From: Nitrososphaerota archaeon
GTDB taxonomy: Archaea; Thermoproteota; Nitrososphaeria; Nitrososphaerales; Nitrosopumilaceae
Assembly: GCA_022573065.1 (NCBI GenBank)
Contig: JACZUQ010000034.1
Span: 1 to 9,823 of the forward strand
Length of the DNA stretch: 9,823 nucleotides
Direction of reading: 5' to 3'
The translations under genes and the position numbers were made by a program. Below, in pieces: positions 8,791 through 9,823 of this stretch (position 1 is the stretch's first letter; every line of letters starts with the position of its first letter). The notes beneath the pieces are model-generated. The model did no database searches. It was not told where the DNA came from and worked only from the letters and a program-made list of their open reading frames with translations.

Positions 8791-9041
8791 TAGATTTCAA
8801 CCACATATCGATAATAGATGCTTTCACCTGCTGTTGGGCTTTTTCTTGTAATTCTGATCATATCACCTGGTTTTACACCAAGACCTAAAATTGCAGGATC
8901 ATTTACAAAAATTAAAGGTAATTCAGTTGGCATACAATTGAAGTCTTTCAGGACTTGGTGAGATTCTTTTATAGTCATTATCTCATGTCTTGGAACATAG
9001 ACATGATCTGGAACAAGAACAGGGTTTTTTTTAGATGCCAA
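8790..9041 (-). CDS. rpoH: DNA-directed RNA polymerase subunit H (Rpb5-like)
   Basis: RpoH matches the C-terminal assembly domain of eukaryotic Rpb5 and sits at the lower jaw of RNAP, contacting the large subunit. With the TTG start at 9041 the product has 83 residues, close to the usual archaeal length of 75-85. It begins ASKKNPVLVPDHVYVPRHE. The family core is clear: LPLIFVNDPAILGLGVKPGD (41-60) and ITRKSPTAG followed by YYRYVVE (64-82). I prefer TTG because conserved sequence starts right after it and a GGGGGA Shine-Dalgarno lies 6 bases upstream. An in-frame ATG at 9089 would give 99 residues and an unexpected hydrophobic, Cys-containing N-terminus; an ATG at 9065 is another option. As in most archaea, rpoH leads the operon and its stop overlaps rpoB. 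Confidence 0.95.
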   Translation of the reverse strand: MASKKNPVLVPDHVYVPRHEIMTIKESHQVLKDFNCMPTELPLIFVNDPAILGLGVKPGDMIRITRKSPTAGESIYYRYVVEI

Positions 9042-9047
9042 AAATAG

Positions 9048-9053
9048 TCCCCC
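9048..9053 (-). promoter_or_regulatory. Shine-Dalgarno deciding the TTG start of rpoH
   Basis: GGGGGA on the minus strand ends 6 bases before the TTG at 9041. The G5 run can pair with the CCUCC of the 16S rRNA tail with one G-U wobble. Its position is right for TTG and wrong for the upstream ATGs at 9065 and 9089, so it is the main local argument for the shorter RpoH. Confidence 0.5.
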
Positions 9054-9115
9054 AAAGAGTAACATTAGCTGTAAGCAGCAATAATTCACACAAACTGAAA
9101 AAAATCACCGAGAGG

Positions 9116-9127
9116 TTAATATATATC
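9116..9127 (-). promoter_or_regulatory. TATA box of the rpoH-rpoB-rpoA operon
   Basis: The minus-strand sequence GATATATATTAA is the best TATA-box match in the divergent intergenic region. Transcription would start about 26 bp downstream, near 9095, giving a leader of about 54 bases before the TTG at 9041. That leader contains the GGGGGA ribosome binding site. If the ATG at 9089 were used instead, the message would be almost leaderless (about 6 bases), so the promoter alone does not settle the start. Confidence 0.6.
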
Positions 9128-9184
9128 TAATCTGGAAATGTGGGACATTATTTGCAGATTTAGTCAAGAATTTTTTCCGTAACG

Positions 9185-9191
9185 TTAAATA
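9185..9191 (+). promoter_or_regulatory. TATA-like box of the plus-strand exported protein gene
   Basis: TTAAATA is centred about 28 bp before the ATG at 9216, so transcription should start within a few bases of the start codon and give a leaderless mRNA. No Shine-Dalgarno is present before this ATG, in agreement. The same core TTAAATA occurs at a similar distance before the TPR gene. The divergent operon TATA box is about 58 bp away, so the two promoters may share a regulatory region. Confidence 0.5.
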
Positions 9192-9215
9192 GTATTATTA
9201 AGCCCGATATTCACG

Positions 9216-9823
9216 ATGAGTACTCATCTAAAAGCATTCACCTTGTTTGCAATTCTTATTGCAAGTATTGGTGGAGGATCAGCTATTGCACAAACACCTG
9301 GTCAGATTGGACAAATGATAGAAGCAGTAGTTGTTACAACAGATAAGGAATCTTATGGCATTGGGGATATTGTAAAAATCTCTGGTAAAGTCAGAGAGCT
9401 TTTATCAGGTTATCCGGTAACTTTGCAAGTCATAGCTGCTAATGGAAATATTGTAACACTTGCTCAACTTGATGTTAATGCTGACAAGACGTTTAGTATG
9501 GAAATAACTAGTGGTGGACCACTTTGGAAATCTACCGGCGAATATACTGTCAAAGTCCTTTATGGTACAGAGTCTAGAAAAACTGAGACAACATTTCAGT
9601 TTGGTGGCCCTGGTGGCGGTTCAACTGGTGGACCTTCCGGACCAACGATAGGTGTGGATAGAACCAGTTTTGTGCTAAGCTATACAATTACTGGAGGCAG
9701 TGTCCTTAGCGTAACTCCCGACGATGAAGCAAATTCATTAATCATTGGAATCTCTACAACAAGTGATGGAGAATTAACCATTACATTACCAAGAGATTTA
9801 ATTGACGCTATTGGTCCTGATGG
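9216..9823 (+). CDS. Exported beta-sandwich protein, possible PEFG-CTERM family (partial, 3' end missing)
   Basis: The frame opens at ATG 9216 and stays open to the window edge, giving 202 complete codons without a stop. Residues 1-25 form a signal peptide with a hydrophobic core (about 7-18) and likely cleavage after Ala-Ile-Ala before Gln26. A beta-rich domain at about 35-129 starts with TTDKESYGIGDIVKISGKV and ends with GEYTVKVLYG and ETTFQF. It is clearly related to the first domain of the TPR protein at 105-1538. A Gly/Pro/Ser linker (130-146) leads to a second domain containing SFVLSYTITGGSVL (151-164) and DGELTITLPRDLID (184-197). From memory, this second pattern occurs in thaumarchaeal surface proteins that end in a PEFG-type sorting tail plus a transmembrane helix; that tail would lie outside the window and is not seen. 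The role is probably at the cell surface. The specific function is unknown. Confidence 0.85.
   Translation, partial: MSTHLKAFTLFAILIASIGGGSAIAQTPGQIGQMIEAVVVTTDKESYGIGDIVKISGKVRELLSGYPVTLQVIAANGNIVTLAQLDVNADKTFSMEITSGGPLWKSTGEYTVKVLYGTESRKTETTFQFGGPGGGSTGGPSGPTIGVDRTSFVLSYTITGGSVLSVTPDDEANSLIIGISTTSDGELTITLPRDLIDAIGPD

Noticed and set aside
1..9823. A hidden defence system, mobile element, CRISPR array or tRNA
   Set aside because: More than 95 percent of the window is assigned to five genes. The remaining gaps (104, 113 and 174 bp) contain no direct repeat array, transposase fragment or cloverleaf-like sequence.

Overview
The window is a low-GC archaeal chromosome segment, most likely from an ammonia-oxidising thaumarchaeon (Nitrososphaerota) close to Nitrosopumilus. 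Three things point there. The RNA polymerase largest subunit is encoded by one uninterrupted gene, whereas most Euryarchaeota and Crenarchaeota split it into A' and A''. RpoB is also unsplit. The exported proteins on both sides carry a beta-sandwich domain type that I associate with marine Thaumarchaeota.

The core is an RNA polymerase operon on the minus strand, read from right to left: rpoH (8790-9041), rpoB (5443-8790) and rpoA (1652-5443). Both junctions are TAATG, so each stop codon shares one base with the next ATG, which suggests translational coupling. Together these genes encode the catalytic core of RNAP: RpoB carries the hybrid-binding and DPBB region, RpoA the Mg-binding NADFDGD loop, bridge helix and trigger loop, and RpoH is the Rpb5-like assembly subunit.

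Downstream of rpoA, after a 113-bp AT-rich gap, lies a minus-strand gene (105-1538). It encodes an exported protein with two beta-sandwich domains, a charged linker and TPR repeats. It has its own TATA-like element about 26 bp before a GTG start, so it is probably a separate leaderless transcript. The usual archaeal follow-on genes (rpl30e, nusA, rps12) are not in the window.

To the right, a 174-bp divergent promoter region separates rpoH from a plus-strand gene (9216 to beyond the window end). Its product is another signal-peptide-bearing protein. Its first domain is clearly related to the domains of the TPR protein, and its second resembles the region that precedes PEFG-CTERM-type tails in thaumarchaeal surface proteins. 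The RNAP operon is thus flanked on both sides by paralogous exported proteins. I see no RNA genes, mobile elements, CRISPR arrays or inteins. The window is mostly conserved housekeeping sequence, with the less-described material at its edges.
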